From assembly GCF_000684975.1 (NCBI RefSeq), contig NZ_BAXZ01000003.1, forward strand, positions 186,001 through 250,000: a stretch of DNA of 64,000 nucleotides, written 5' to 3'. This document shows, one piece after another, positions 9,424 to 17,461 of this stretch. The first letter of the stretch is position 1, and each line of letters begins with the position of its first letter. This DNA is from Paraburkholderia acidipaludis NBRC 101816 (GTDB lineage: Bacteria > Pseudomonadota > Gammaproteobacteria > Burkholderiales > Burkholderiaceae). A program made the translations under genes and the position numbers. A model generated the notes under the pieces. That model did not search any database, was not told the DNA's origin, and saw nothing but the letters and a program-made list of their open reading frames with translations.

Positions 9424-9456
9424 AAAGCAGGGTTAGCCCTTGCTTTACGGTATAAT
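9424..9456 (+). promoter_or_regulatory. Probable pyrG promoter with an inverted repeat over the -35 position
   Basis: A perfect -10 hexamer TATAAT lies at 9451-9456, placing transcription start near 9463, about 19 bases before the pyrG ATG. No good -35 hexamer is present. An inverted repeat occupies that position instead: AAAGCAGGG at 9424-9432 pairs with CCCTTGCTTT at 9437-9446 with one extra base. The repeat may be a terminator for the upstream hydrolase or an operator. Confidence 0.55.
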
Positions 9457-9481
9457 CCGTTTTTCCCGCGAGCATCCAGCG

Positions 9482-11143
9482 ATGACCAAATATGTTTTCG
9501 TCACCGGCGGCGTAGTTTCGTCCCTAGGCAAGGGTATTGCCGCCGCCTCCCTCGCCGCGATCCTCGAATCGCGCGGTCTGAAAGTCACCCTCCTCAAGCT
9601 CGATCCCTACATCAACGTCGACCCCGGCACGATGAGCCCGTTTCAGCACGGTGAAGTGTTCGTGACGGAAGACGGAGCGGAAACCGATCTCGACCTCGGC
9701 CACTATGAGCGCTTCATCAGCACGAAGATGCGCAAGGCCAACAACTTCACCACGGGCCAGATCTACGAATCGGTGATCCGCAAGGAACGCCGCGGCGACT
9801 ATCTGGGCAAGACCGTGCAGGTCATCCCGCACATCACGAACGAAATCCAGGCCTTCATCGAACGCGGCGCCGCATCGGCCACGTGCGGCGAGCCCGATGT
9901 GGCGATCGTCGAAGTGGGCGGCACGGTGGGCGACATCGAATCGCTGCCGTTCCTCGAAGCCGCGCGCCAGATGAGCCTGCGCCTCGGCCGCAACAGCGCA
10001 TGCTTCGTGCACCTCACGCTCGTGCCGTTCATCGCCACGGCGGGCGAACTGAAGACCAAGCCCACGCAGCACAGCGTGCAGAAGCTGCGCGAAATCGGTA
10101 TCTATCCGAACGTGCTGCTGTGCCGCGCCGACCGGCCGATTCCCGACGACGAGCGCTCGAAGATCTCGATGTTCTCCAACGTGCCCGAAGACGCCGTGAT
10201 CTCGGTGTGGGACGCGGACAGCATCTACAAGATCCCGCAGATGCTGCACGACCAGGGCCTCGACTCGATCGTCTGCGACGAGCTCAAGCTCAGCGCCAAG
10301 CCGGCCGACCTCTCGATCTGGTCGGAAATGGTCGAGAAGCTCGAACATCCGAAGCACGAAGTCACGATCGGCATGGTCGGCAAGTACGTCGATCTGACCG
10401 AGTCGTACAAGTCGCTCATCGAGGCGCTGCGCCACGCGTCGATCAAGACCTCGACGAAGGTGAACATCGAGTACATCGACTCGGAGGAGATCGACGCGCA
10501 AGGCGTGGACAGCCTCAGGCATCTCGACGCGATTCTCGTGCCGGGCGGCTTCGGCCGTCGCGGCACCGAAGGCAAGATCAAGGCCATTCAGTACGCCCGC
10601 GAAGCGAAGGTGCCGTACCTCGGCATCTGCCTCGGCATGCAGCTCGCCGTCATCGAATTCGCGCGCGACGTGGTGGGCCTGAAGCACGCGAACAGCACCG
10701 AATTCGATCCGGACACGCCGGACCGCGTGGTCGCGCTCATCACCGAATGGGCCGACCGTGAAGGCAAGGTCGAAAAGCGCGACGAAGACTCGGACCTCGG
10801 CGGCACGATGCGCCTGGGTTCGCAGCGCTGCCCCATCAAGCCCGGCACGATGGCGGCGGAGATCTATGGCAAGGACGTGAACGAGCGTCACCGTCACCGT
10901 TATGAAGTCAATAACGGCTACGTGCCCAGGCTCGAGGCGGGCGGCCTTATCATCAGCGCCCGTACCCCGACCGAAGACCTGCCGGAAATGATGGAACTGC
11001 CGCGCGACATGCACCCGTGGTTCGTCGGCGTTCAGTTCCACCCGGAATTCACGTCCACGCCGCGTGACGGCCATCCGCTCTTCAAGGCGTATGTCGAAGC
11101 GGCACTCGCGCATCAGCTCTCGCGCGCCGAGGAGAAAGCATGA
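9482..11143 (+). CDS. pyrG: CTP synthase (glutamine-hydrolysing)
   Basis: Converts UTP to CTP using glutamine and ATP, the last step of pyrimidine ribonucleotide synthesis. The product is 553 residues from the ATG at 9482; an upstream in-frame extension starts inside the promoter and was rejected. The amidoligase domain begins with FVTGGVVSSLGKGI. The C-terminal class I glutamine amidotransferase domain carries the nucleophile in GICLGMQL and the His-Glu pair in HPEF. The stop overlaps the kdsA ATG by four bases (ATGA), so the pair is translationally coupled. Confidence 0.97.
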   Translation: MTKYVFVTGGVVSSLGKGIAAASLAAILESRGLKVTLLKLDPYINVDPGTMSPFQHGEVFVTEDGAETDLDLGHYERFISTKMRKANNFTTGQIYESVIRKERRGDYLGKTVQVIPHITNEIQAFIERGAASATCGEPDVAIVEVGGTVGDIESLPFLEAARQMSLRLGRNSACFVHLTLVPFIATAGELKTKPTQHSVQKLREIGIYPNVLLCRADRPIPDDERSKISMFSNVPEDAVISVWDADSIYKIPQMLHDQGLDSIVCDELKLSAKPADLSIWSEMVEKLEHPKHEVTIGMVGKYVDLTESYKSLIEALRHASIKTSTKVNIEYIDSEEIDAQGVDSLRHLDAILVPGGFGRRGTEGKIKAIQYAREAKVPYLGICLGMQLAVIEFARDVVGLKHANSTEFDPDTPDRVVALITEWADREGKVEKRDEDSDLGGTMRLGSQRCPIKPGTMAAEIYGKDVNERHRHRYEVNNGYVPRLEAGGLIISARTPTEDLPEMMELPRDMHPWFVGVQFHPEFTSTPRDGHPLFKAYVEAALAHQLSRAEEKA

Positions 11144-11994
11144 ACCTGTGCGGTTTCGAGGTTGGCCTTGACAAGCCGTTCTTCCTGATTGCGGGCACCT
11201 GTGTCGTCGAATCGGAGCAGATGACGATCGACGTCGCCGGCCGCCTGAAGGAAATCACCGCGAAGCTCGGCATCCCGTTCATCTACAAGTCGTCCTACGA
11301 CAAGGCCAATCGTTCGAGCGGCAAGTCGTTTCGCGGCCTCGGGATGGACGAGGGCCTGCGCATCCTTTCCGAAGTGAAGCGCCAGCTCGGCCTGCCGGTG
11401 CTGACCGACGTGCACACGGAAGATGAGATCGGGGCCGTGGCCTCGGTCGTGGATGTTCTGCAGACGCCCGCGTTCCTGTGCCGTCAGACCGACTTCATCC
11501 ACGCGTGCGCGCGCTCGGGCAAGCCGGTCAACATCAAGAAGGGCCAGTTCCTCGCGCCGCACGACATGAAGAACGTGATCGACAAGGCGCGCGACGCGGC
11601 GCGTGAAGCGGGTCTCTCCGAAGACCGCTTCATGGCCTGCGAGCGCGGCGTCTCGTTCGGTTACAACAACCTCGTTTCGGACATGCGCTCGCTTGCGATC
11701 ATGCGCGAGACCGGCGCGCCGGTCGTGTTCGACGCGACCCACTCGGTGCAATTGCCGGGCGGGCAGGGCACGAGCTCGGGCGGCCAGCGCGAATTCGTGC
11801 CGGTGCTCGCGCGCGCGGCGGTGGCCACGGGCATTGCGGGCGTATTCATGGAGACGCACCCGAAGCCCGCCGAGGCGAAGTCCGACGGTCCGAACGCCGT
11901 GCCGCTGAACCGCATGGCGGACCTGCTCGAAACGCTCGTGACGCTGGACCGGGCGGTCAAGCGCGCGCCGTTCCTCGAGAACGACTTCAACTGA
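11140..11994 (+). CDS. kdsA: 3-deoxy-8-phosphooctulonate synthase
   Basis: Condenses phosphoenolpyruvate with arabinose 5-phosphate to give KDO 8-phosphate for the lipopolysaccharide inner core. The product is 284 residues, typical for the family. The motifs IAGTCVVES, YKSSYDKANRSS, DVHTEDE, KKGQFLAP and DATHSVQ are visible. The sequence FDATHSVQLPG and the kdsA-like N-terminus separate it from DAHP synthases. It overlaps pyrG by four bases. CTP from PyrG is used to activate KDO, which makes the coupling metabolically sensible. Confidence 0.97.
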   Translation: MNLCGFEVGLDKPFFLIAGTCVVESEQMTIDVAGRLKEITAKLGIPFIYKSSYDKANRSSGKSFRGLGMDEGLRILSEVKRQLGLPVLTDVHTEDEIGAVASVVDVLQTPAFLCRQTDFIHACARSGKPVNIKKGQFLAPHDMKNVIDKARDAAREAGLSEDRFMACERGVSFGYNNLVSDMRSLAIMRETGAPVVFDATHSVQLPGGQGTSSGGQREFVPVLARAAVATGIAGVFMETHPKPAEAKSDGPNAVPLNRMADLLETLVTLDRAVKRAPFLENDFN

Positions 11995-12295
11995 TCGAAT
12001 GTGCGCGCCGCCGCGGTTACATAACCGGTTGCACGAGCGGCGCGATGGAGGAGTCACGCGGCGGCCGGCACGACATGTGTGCTGGCGCGCCGCGTAGTAT
12101 GCAAGGCAGCGTGGCGGTGCCGCGGTTGCGCGAAGAGCGCGAGCGGGGCGCTGCGGAAAATTGAAACCGACGAGCGCGCCGCCTGTCCCAGATGACGATG
12201 TACCCCGAACGAGCGGAGAGGCGTCACGTTCGGGTGGAAGCAGGCGGCGCGAGCGTTATTGTCGGCAAGAGTTACTGTCATTTCCTGAGGAAACC
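11995..12295. other. kdsA-eno intergenic region with two stem-loops, no gene
   Basis: A 301-base gap without a convincing gene. Just after kdsA a nested inverted repeat is formed by CGCGCCGC (12004-12011) with GCGGCGCG (12037-12044), and inside it CGGTTA (12014-12019) with TAACCG (12022-12027). It has no T-tract. Nearer eno, CCCGAAC (12204-12210) pairs with GTTCGGG (12228-12234) around a purine-rich loop containing GAGCGGAGAGG. A minus-strand frame at 12054-12305 overlaps the eno start and is not credible. Confidence 0.6.
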
Positions 12296-13579
12296 ATGAG
12301 TGCAATCGTAGATATCATCGGTCGCGAGATTCTGGATTCGCGCGGCAATCCCACCGTCGAATGCGACGTGCTGCTCGAGTCGGGCACGATGGGCCGCGCG
12401 GCAGTGCCGTCGGGCGCATCCACGGGCTCGCGTGAAGCGATCGAACTGCGCGACGGCGAAGCCGGCCGCTACAACGGCAAGGGCGTGCTGAAGGCCGTCG
12501 AGCACATCAACACCGAAATCTCTGAGGCGATCATGGGCCTCGACGCGTCGGAACAGGCCTTCCTCGACAAGACCCTGCTCGAACTCGACGGCACCGACAA
12601 CAAGTCGCGCCTCGGCGCGAACGCCATGCTGGCCGTTTCGATGGCCGTCGCGAAGGCCGCCGCTGAAGAGGCCGGCCTGCCGCTGTACCGCTACTTCGGC
12701 GGTTCGGGCGCGATGCAGCTGCCGGTGCCGATGATGAACATCGTCAACGGCGGCGCGCACGCGAACAACAGCCTCGACATTCAGGAATTCATGATCGTGC
12801 CGGTGAGCCAGCCGACCTTCCGCGAAGCGCTGCGTTGCGGCGCGGAAGTGTTCCACGCGCTCAAGAAGATTCTCTCGGATCGCGGCATGAGCACGGCCGT
12901 GGGCGACGAAGGCGGCTTCGCACCGAACTTCGGCAGCAACGACGAATGCCTCTCGACCATCCTGCAGGCCATCGAGAAGGCCGGCTACCGTGCCGGCGAA
13001 GACGTGCTGCTCGCGCTCGACTGTGCGGCAAGCGAGTTCTACCACGACGGCAAGTACCAGCTCGCGGGCGAAGGCCTGCAGCTCTCGTCGGCCGAATTCG
13101 CCGACTACCTCGCGGCGCTCGCGGACAAATTCCCGATCGTCTCGATCGAAGACGGCATGCACGAGTCCGACTGGGCCGGCTGGAAGATCCTGACCGACAA
13201 GCTCGGCAAGAAGGTCCAGCTCGTGGGCGACGATCTCTTCGTCACCAACACGCGCATCCTGAAGGAAGGCATCGAGAAGGGCATCGCCAACTCGATCCTC
13301 ATCAAGATCAACCAGATCGGCACGCTGACGGAAACCTTCGCGGCAATCGAAATGGCCAAGCGCGCCGGCTACACGGCCGTGATCTCGCACCGCTCGGGCG
13401 AAACCGAAGACTCGACGATCGCGGACATCGCCGTGGGCCTGAACGCCGGCCAGATCAAGACCGGTTCGCTCTCGCGCAGCGACCGCATCTCGAAGTACAA
13501 CCAGCTGCTGCGCATCGAGGAAGATCTCGGCGATATCGCCAGCTACCCGGGCAAGTCGGCGTTCTACAATCTGCGTTGA
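12296..13579 (+). CDS. eno: Enolase (phosphopyruvate hydratase)
   Basis: Interconverts 2-phosphoglycerate and phosphoenolpyruvate, and in many proteobacteria is also part of the RNA degradosome. The product is 427 residues from the ATG at 12296, with TGAGGAAACC just upstream. Family motifs include EILDSRGNPTVE, GDEGGFAPN, and the signature segment SHRSGETEDSTIAD. The substrate-binding segments VGDDLFVTN and IKINQIGT are also intact. It lies between kdsA, which consumes phosphoenolpyruvate, and ftsB. Confidence 0.98.
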   Translation: MSAIVDIIGREILDSRGNPTVECDVLLESGTMGRAAVPSGASTGSREAIELRDGEAGRYNGKGVLKAVEHINTEISEAIMGLDASEQAFLDKTLLELDGTDNKSRLGANAMLAVSMAVAKAAAEEAGLPLYRYFGGSGAMQLPVPMMNIVNGGAHANNSLDIQEFMIVPVSQPTFREALRCGAEVFHALKKILSDRGMSTAVGDEGGFAPNFGSNDECLSTILQAIEKAGYRAGEDVLLALDCAASEFYHDGKYQLAGEGLQLSSAEFADYLAALADKFPIVSIEDGMHESDWAGWKILTDKLGKKVQLVGDDLFVTNTRILKEGIEKGIANSILIKINQIGTLTETFAAIEMAKRAGYTAVISHRSGETEDSTIADIAVGLNAGQIKTGSLSRSDRISKYNQLLRIEEDLGDIASYPGKSAFYNLR

Positions 13580-13642
13580 TTTTGCGTTGATCTGTAGCGG
13601 ACGTCGGCAAGCGCCTTGCTGACCCTCTTCGATTCCGTTCTC

Positions 13643-13679
13643 CGCCGCCCTGCGTATAGCGCAGGGCGGCGTGTATTTA
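13643..13679 (+). terminator. Probable intrinsic terminator after eno
   Basis: A perfect 12-bp stem, 13643-13654 with 13660-13671, encloses the loop TATAG and is followed by TGTATTTAT. The U-tract is short and interrupted, so some readthrough into ftsB is likely. Confidence 0.6.
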
Positions 13680-13692
13680 TCCGGCACCTTTC

Positions 13693-14115
13693 ATGCGGCT
13701 CGTCACTGTCGTTTTGATCATCCTGCTGGCGCTGATCCAGTATCCGCTCTGGTGGGGCCACGGCGGCTGGCTGCGCGTGCACGAACTGCAGGGGCAGCTT
13801 GCCCGTCAACTGAAGCAGAACGACGACGAGAAAGCGCGCAACGACCGTGTTGCCGGCGAGGTGCAGGATCTGCAGAACGGCACCGCGGCTGTCGAGGAAC
13901 GCGCCCGCTATGAGATGGGCATGGTGAAGGACGGCGAGGTGTTCGTGCAGTTCGTCTCGCCGAACCAGCCGCTGCCGACACCGGCCGGCTCGTCGAATAC
14001 GTCGACACGTGGCGTGATGTCGGACGCGCCCGTGAAGGTCGTGCCGAATCCCGTGTCGCGCGTGCCCGACAAGAAACACGCGCACGTGAAGGAAGCGAAG
14101 AAGAAGGCAGGTTGA
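13693..14115 (+). CDS. ftsB: Cell division protein FtsB
   Basis: Small bitopic divisome protein that links FtsL and FtsQ. The 140-residue product has an N-terminal membrane helix at about residues 4-20 and a coiled coil at about 30-75 (QGQLARQLKQND and following). The conserved ERARYEMGMVKDGEVFVQ segment comes next. The family is often about 105 residues; here a Thr/Ser/Pro and Lys-rich tail of some 40 residues extends the C-terminus. The position after eno is the classic ftsB location. Confidence 0.93.
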   Translation: MRLVTVVLIILLALIQYPLWWGHGGWLRVHELQGQLARQLKQNDDEKARNDRVAGEVQDLQNGTAAVEERARYEMGMVKDGEVFVQFVSPNQPLPTPAGSSNTSTRGVMSDAPVKVVPNPVSRVPDKKHAHVKEAKKKAG

Positions 14116-14161
14116 GTGCGCGGTGAATAACCGGATTAAGCGGATTAAGCGGACTAGCCGG

Positions 14162-14569
14162 TCACCAGCCCCAACCCCAGCCGGGGTAGCCCACGCCGAC
14201 CCCCGTACCCCAGCCGTGACCCCAGCCGCCGCCGTAATAGCTGCCGTAGAACGTGACGGGCGGTGCGTAGTAGCGCGACCAGGCCTCGGCTGCCGCTTCG
14301 GTTGCCATGGCGCGGTCCTGATCGGCCATCACCTGGCGGTCGATCGCGTCGTAGCGTGCGCGCTCTTCAGGCGTAAGCGGCTCGGCGCTCGCCGGAATGC
14401 CGGACTGGTCCGCGGGCAGGCGGCTGTAGATCGGCGAGGGTCCGCGCGGGTCCAGCGTACAGCCGCTCGTGAGTACGACGCCTGCGCCGAGCACGGCCAG
14501 CGTCGCGACTACCACAAGGCGCATGGTCGTAGTGTGTGACCCGTTCGTGGAGCCTTGTTTTTTCTTCAT
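14162..14569 (-). CDS. Putative lipoprotein with Gly/Trp/Tyr-rich C-terminus
   Basis: A predicted 135-residue lipoprotein. The ATG at 14569 is preceded by GGAGAAAGG. Residues 1-33 form a signal peptide ending in the lipobox LTSGC. A short segment LTPEERARYDAIDRQVMADQ follows. The last 35 residues are dominated by Gly, Trp and Tyr (GWGHGWGTGVGVGYPGWGWGW-type sequence). It lies convergent to ftsB and downstream of hslO with its own ribosome site. I do not recognise a named family; outer-membrane anchoring is an inference from the lipobox. Confidence 0.75.
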   Translation of the reverse strand: MKKKQGSTNGSHTTTMRLVVVATLAVLGAGVVLTSGCTLDPRGPSPIYSRLPADQSGIPASAEPLTPEERARYDAIDRQVMADQDRAMATEAAAEAWSRYYAPPVTFYGSYYGGGWGHGWGTGVGVGYPGWGWGW

Positions 14570-14704
14570 GCCTTTCTCCAATCTGTCGGACGCCTAAGTA
14601 ACTGCCGCTGCCAGGCGGGGTCCGGGATGCTGCTTGTCCTCATTCTCGCATCGGGCGCCGCCGCATGCGCGGCGGCGTGCGCGTCACCGCGACGTGAACC
14701 GCGC

Positions 14705-15667
14705 TCAATGACGCCGGTCCGCCGCCGGAGCGACACCTTCTGAGAGCCCCGGCGCCGCGAAAAGTTGCGCCACATCCACGGGGTCGAACTCATAACGCTG
14801 GTTGCAGTAGTCGCAATGGATCTCGACATGCCCGCGTTCCTCCAGCACGCCTTCCACTTCCTCGTGGCCCAGCATCTTCAGCATCGAGCCCACCTTTTCG
14901 CGCGAGCAGGTACACTGGAAGCGCGTCTGCGCGGGTTCGAAATGACGCACGTTCTCCTGCCAGAAGAGGCGGCGGAACAAGGTTTGCGGCTCCTGCTCCA
15001 GCAGTTCTTCGCGCGACAACGTCCCGCCCAGCGTGCAGACGCGCTCCCACGTGTCGGCGTCGTGTTCCCCCGCGTGCGGCACGATGCCGCCGTCGCCGGG
15101 CAGCTTCTGCAGCAGCATGCCCACGGCGCGATCGTCGTTGGCCGCAAGCCACAGCCGCGTGTCGAGCTGCTCCGAGTGGCGCATGTAATGCTCCAGCACC
15201 TCGGCGATCGAGGGGAGCGGCCCGTTTTCGCCGTTCAGCGGCACGATGCCCTGGTACGGCTGCTGGCCCGGCTGCTTGCTGGCAGGGTCGAGCGTGATCA
15301 CGCAGCGGCCCTTGCCGCTCAGGTTGATGAGGGCGGCCAGCGTCATGTCGGCCGGGAGGGCAGTTGCTTCCTCGGCCGAAAGACCGTCGGCGAGACGCGC
15401 CGTCGCGCGCATCGAAAGATCCGAGCCGCACTGCACGACCAGCATCCGCACGGGGCCGTCGCCGAAGATCTGCATGATCAGCGTGCCGTCGAACTTGAGG
15501 TTGGCGGAAAGCAGGGCGCACGCGGCCATCATCTCCCCCAGCACGGTCTGCACCGGCGCGGGATATTGACGGCGCGTCAGCACCTCTTGCCACGTGCTGC
15601 GCAGGGAGACGATCTCACCGCGCACCGGAGCGGCGCTGAACAAGAATTTCTGCAACTGGTCGTTCAC
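14705..15667 (-). CDS. hslO: Redox-regulated Hsp33 chaperone
   Basis: Holdase chaperone activated by oxidation and release of zinc. The product is 320 residues. The C-terminal zinc-binding cysteines are present as CTCSREK near residue 248 and CDYC near residue 281, matching the family's CxC and CxxC pairs. The N-terminal domain shows NLKFDGTL and GDGPVRMLVVQC. The gene is on the minus strand, downstream of the carbonic-anhydrase-like gene with a 78-base gap. Confidence 0.95.
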   Translation of the reverse strand: MNDQLQKFLFSAAPVRGEIVSLRSTWQEVLTRRQYPAPVQTVLGEMMAACALLSANLKFDGTLIMQIFGDGPVRMLVVQCGSDLSMRATARLADGLSAEEATALPADMTLAALINLSGKGRCVITLDPASKQPGQQPYQGIVPLNGENGPLPSIAEVLEHYMRHSEQLDTRLWLAANDDRAVGMLLQKLPGDGGIVPHAGEHDADTWERVCTLGGTLSREELLEQEPQTLFRRLFWQENVRHFEPAQTRFQCTCSREKVGSMLKMLGHEEVEGVLEERGHVEIHCDYCNQRYEFDPVDVAQLFAAPGLSEGVAPAADRRH

Positions 15668-15745
15668 TATCTTTTCCTTCGTTTCGAATCGTGTGGCGCA
15701 GCCGGGTCCGGCGAGCCGCAGAGGCCCAGAGGCGCCCTGCGGCCG

Positions 15746-16270
15746 CTAGCCGATCCGCACGAGCTGCGCCTTGAAAAACTCGCGACGCTTCGCATACACG
15801 TCGGCGTTGCGCTTGAGACCTGCGATGTCGGCCTCGGTCAGTTCGCGCACCACTTTTGCCGGTGCGCCGAGAATCAGCGAGTTGTCGGGGAACACCTTGC
15901 CTTCGGTCACCACCGCGCCCGCACCGACCAGACAGTTGCGGCCAATCACCGCGCCATTCAAGACCACGGCCTGAATGCCGATCAGCGCGCCTTCCTTCAC
16001 CGTGCAGCCGTGCAGCATGGCCTGGTGGCCGATCGTCACGTTGGCTTCCACCGTGAGCGGGTAGCCCGGGTCCGTGTGCAGGACCGCGCCTTCCTGAACG
16101 TTGCTGCGCTCGCCGATCCTGATCGGCTCGTTGTCGCCGCGCAGCGTCGCGCCGAACCAGACGCTCGAATCCTCGGCGAGCGTCACATTGCCGACGATGG
16201 TCGCGTTGTCCGCCACGAACACGCTCTCGTGAATGTTGGGTGCGGCTTCGCCAAGCTTGTAGATGGTCAC
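15746..16270 (-). CDS. Gamma-carbonic-anhydrase family protein (YrdA/PaaY-like)
   Basis: A 174-residue left-handed beta-helix protein of the gamma-class carbonic anhydrase family. Candidate zinc ligands are in LHTDPGY and in IGHQAMLHG. The catalytic-region sequence GATLRGDNEPIRIG is intact. Family members are commonly annotated as gamma carbonic anhydrase or acetyltransferase-like; activity varies and is not proven by sequence. A minus-strand TACAAT at 16388-16393 is a possible -10 element. Confidence 0.88.
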   Translation of the reverse strand: MTIYKLGEAAPNIHESVFVADNATIVGNVTLAEDSSVWFGATLRGDNEPIRIGERSNVQEGAVLHTDPGYPLTVEANVTIGHQAMLHGCTVKEGALIGIQAVVLNGAVIGRNCLVGAGAVVTEGKVFPDNSLILGAPAKVVRELTEADIAGLKRNADVYAKRREFFKAQLVRIG

Positions 16271-16466
16271 GGTGTTATGTCTCCGATGTGTTGTCGCGCT
16301 GGGTTGTCGCGACGTACTGCCGATAAGCGGCCGCGGCGCGCGGCGCCTCTACGCTGCGGCCCGAACCGCCCGGCGGGTGAATCGCGTATTGTAAACGGTT
16401 GCGCGAGGACGGCTTTCCGTGCCGTGCGGCGTGCCTGCTCCAATTTTCGCTTTCCCCTGGTTGCCG

Positions 16467-17399
16467 ATGAGTTTCGTTGTTTCCCGTGATGCCGCGATGG
16501 CGGGCCATGTGCCGCACGCGCCCGAAAACTGGCGCCTTTGCGCGCTCGCCGCGCTGCGCGAGCGCGACCCTGTCGCCAAGGCCGCCGCGGTGCGGTCCCT
16601 GCACGCGCGCACGGTAGACGCCGGCGCGCGCGATGCGCCGCGCTGGGGCGCGCCGCTCAGGATCGCAGTGCCCGCTGGCCTGCCAGGGCGGCCAGCGCGG
16701 CCCGAACTGGTCGAGCCGCGTCTGCTGCAACGGCGCAGCATGAGCACGGCGCAAGGCCGCGTGGTGCTGCTGCACGCATTGGCGCATATCGAGTTCAACG
16801 CCATCAATCTCGCGCTCGACGCCGTCTGGCGTTTTCCGGACCTGCCCGACGCGTTCTACGCCGACTGGTTGAAAGTTGCTGCGGAGGAGGCGTATCACTT
16901 CTCGTTATTGCGGGCCCGCCTGTCCGATTACGGCCACGACTATGGCGATTTCCCGGCCCACAACGGACTGTGGGAGATGTGCGAGCGCACCCAGGACGAC
17001 GTTCTCGCGCGCATGGCGCTCGTGCCGCGCGTGCTGGAAGCGCGCGGGCTCGATGCCTCGCCGCCGATCCGCGCGCGGCTCGTGCAGGCGGGCGATAACG
17101 AGTCGGCTGCGATTCTCGACGTGATCCTGCGCGACGAGGTGGGACACGTGCGGATCGGCAATCACTGGTTCCGCCATCTGTGCGACGCCCGAGGCCTCGA
17201 TCCGCACACGGCCTGGCTCGCGCTGGCGCAACAGTACAACGCGCCGAAGATGCGCGGGCCGTTCAACCTGGAGGCGCGCCGCTCGGCGGGCTTCGATCAG
17301 GCCGAGCTGGATACGCTCGCCGCGCAGGATGCCGCGGAGCAGGCGGCCGCCGATATGCGCAGGCAACCGGGAGATCGCCAAAGCAGCGACGAAAAATAA
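16467..17399 (+). CDS. DUF455 ferritin-like protein
   Basis: A roughly 310-residue protein of the DUF455 ferritin-like family. Candidate di-iron ligands are in HIEFNAINLA and in AAEEAYHFSLL, with a third set in RDEVGHVRIGNHWF. This Glu/His spacing resembles ferritin-like and MiaE-like helical bundles. I chose the ATG at 16467; a longer in-frame start at 16419 and a shorter ATG near 16497 are possible because no strong ribosome site marks any of them. The substrate is unknown. Confidence 0.8.
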   Translation: MSFVVSRDAAMAGHVPHAPENWRLCALAALRERDPVAKAAAVRSLHARTVDAGARDAPRWGAPLRIAVPAGLPGRPARPELVEPRLLQRRSMSTAQGRVVLLHALAHIEFNAINLALDAVWRFPDLPDAFYADWLKVAAEEAYHFSLLRARLSDYGHDYGDFPAHNGLWEMCERTQDDVLARMALVPRVLEARGLDASPPIRARLVQAGDNESAAILDVILRDEVGHVRIGNHWFRHLCDARGLDPHTAWLALAQQYNAPKMRGPFNLEARRSAGFDQAELDTLAAQDAAEQAAADMRRQPGDRQSSDEK

Positions 17400-17426
17400 G
17401 CGCAAGCATCTGACAGAATCGCCCGA

Positions 17427-17432
17427 TATAAT
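17427..17432 (+). promoter_or_regulatory. Candidate -10 element for the 17462 hydrolase
   Basis: A perfect TATAAT lies 29 bases before the ATG. It would place transcription start near 17439 with a leader of about 23 bases. No clear -35 hexamer is visible at 16-18 bases. Confidence 0.5.
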
Positions 17433-17461
17433 CGAACGATCATTCTTTTTCTGGCCTGCGC

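Noticed and set aside
12161..12295. Upstream in-frame extension of enolase by 45 codons
   Set aside because: Falls in the structured leader and shows no enolase homology; the ATG at 12296 has the ribosome site and known N-terminus.
12054..12305. Minus-strand 83-codon frame in the kdsA-eno gap
   Set aside because: Begins inside eno and has no family features or ribosome site.
12278..13687. Minus-strand 469-codon frame antisense to eno
   Set aside because: It mirrors the enolase codons; no family features; eno is certain.
14123..14539. Plus-strand frame antisense to the Gly/Trp-tailed lipoprotein
   Set aside because: Lacks ribosome site; the minus-strand frame has lipobox and signal peptide.
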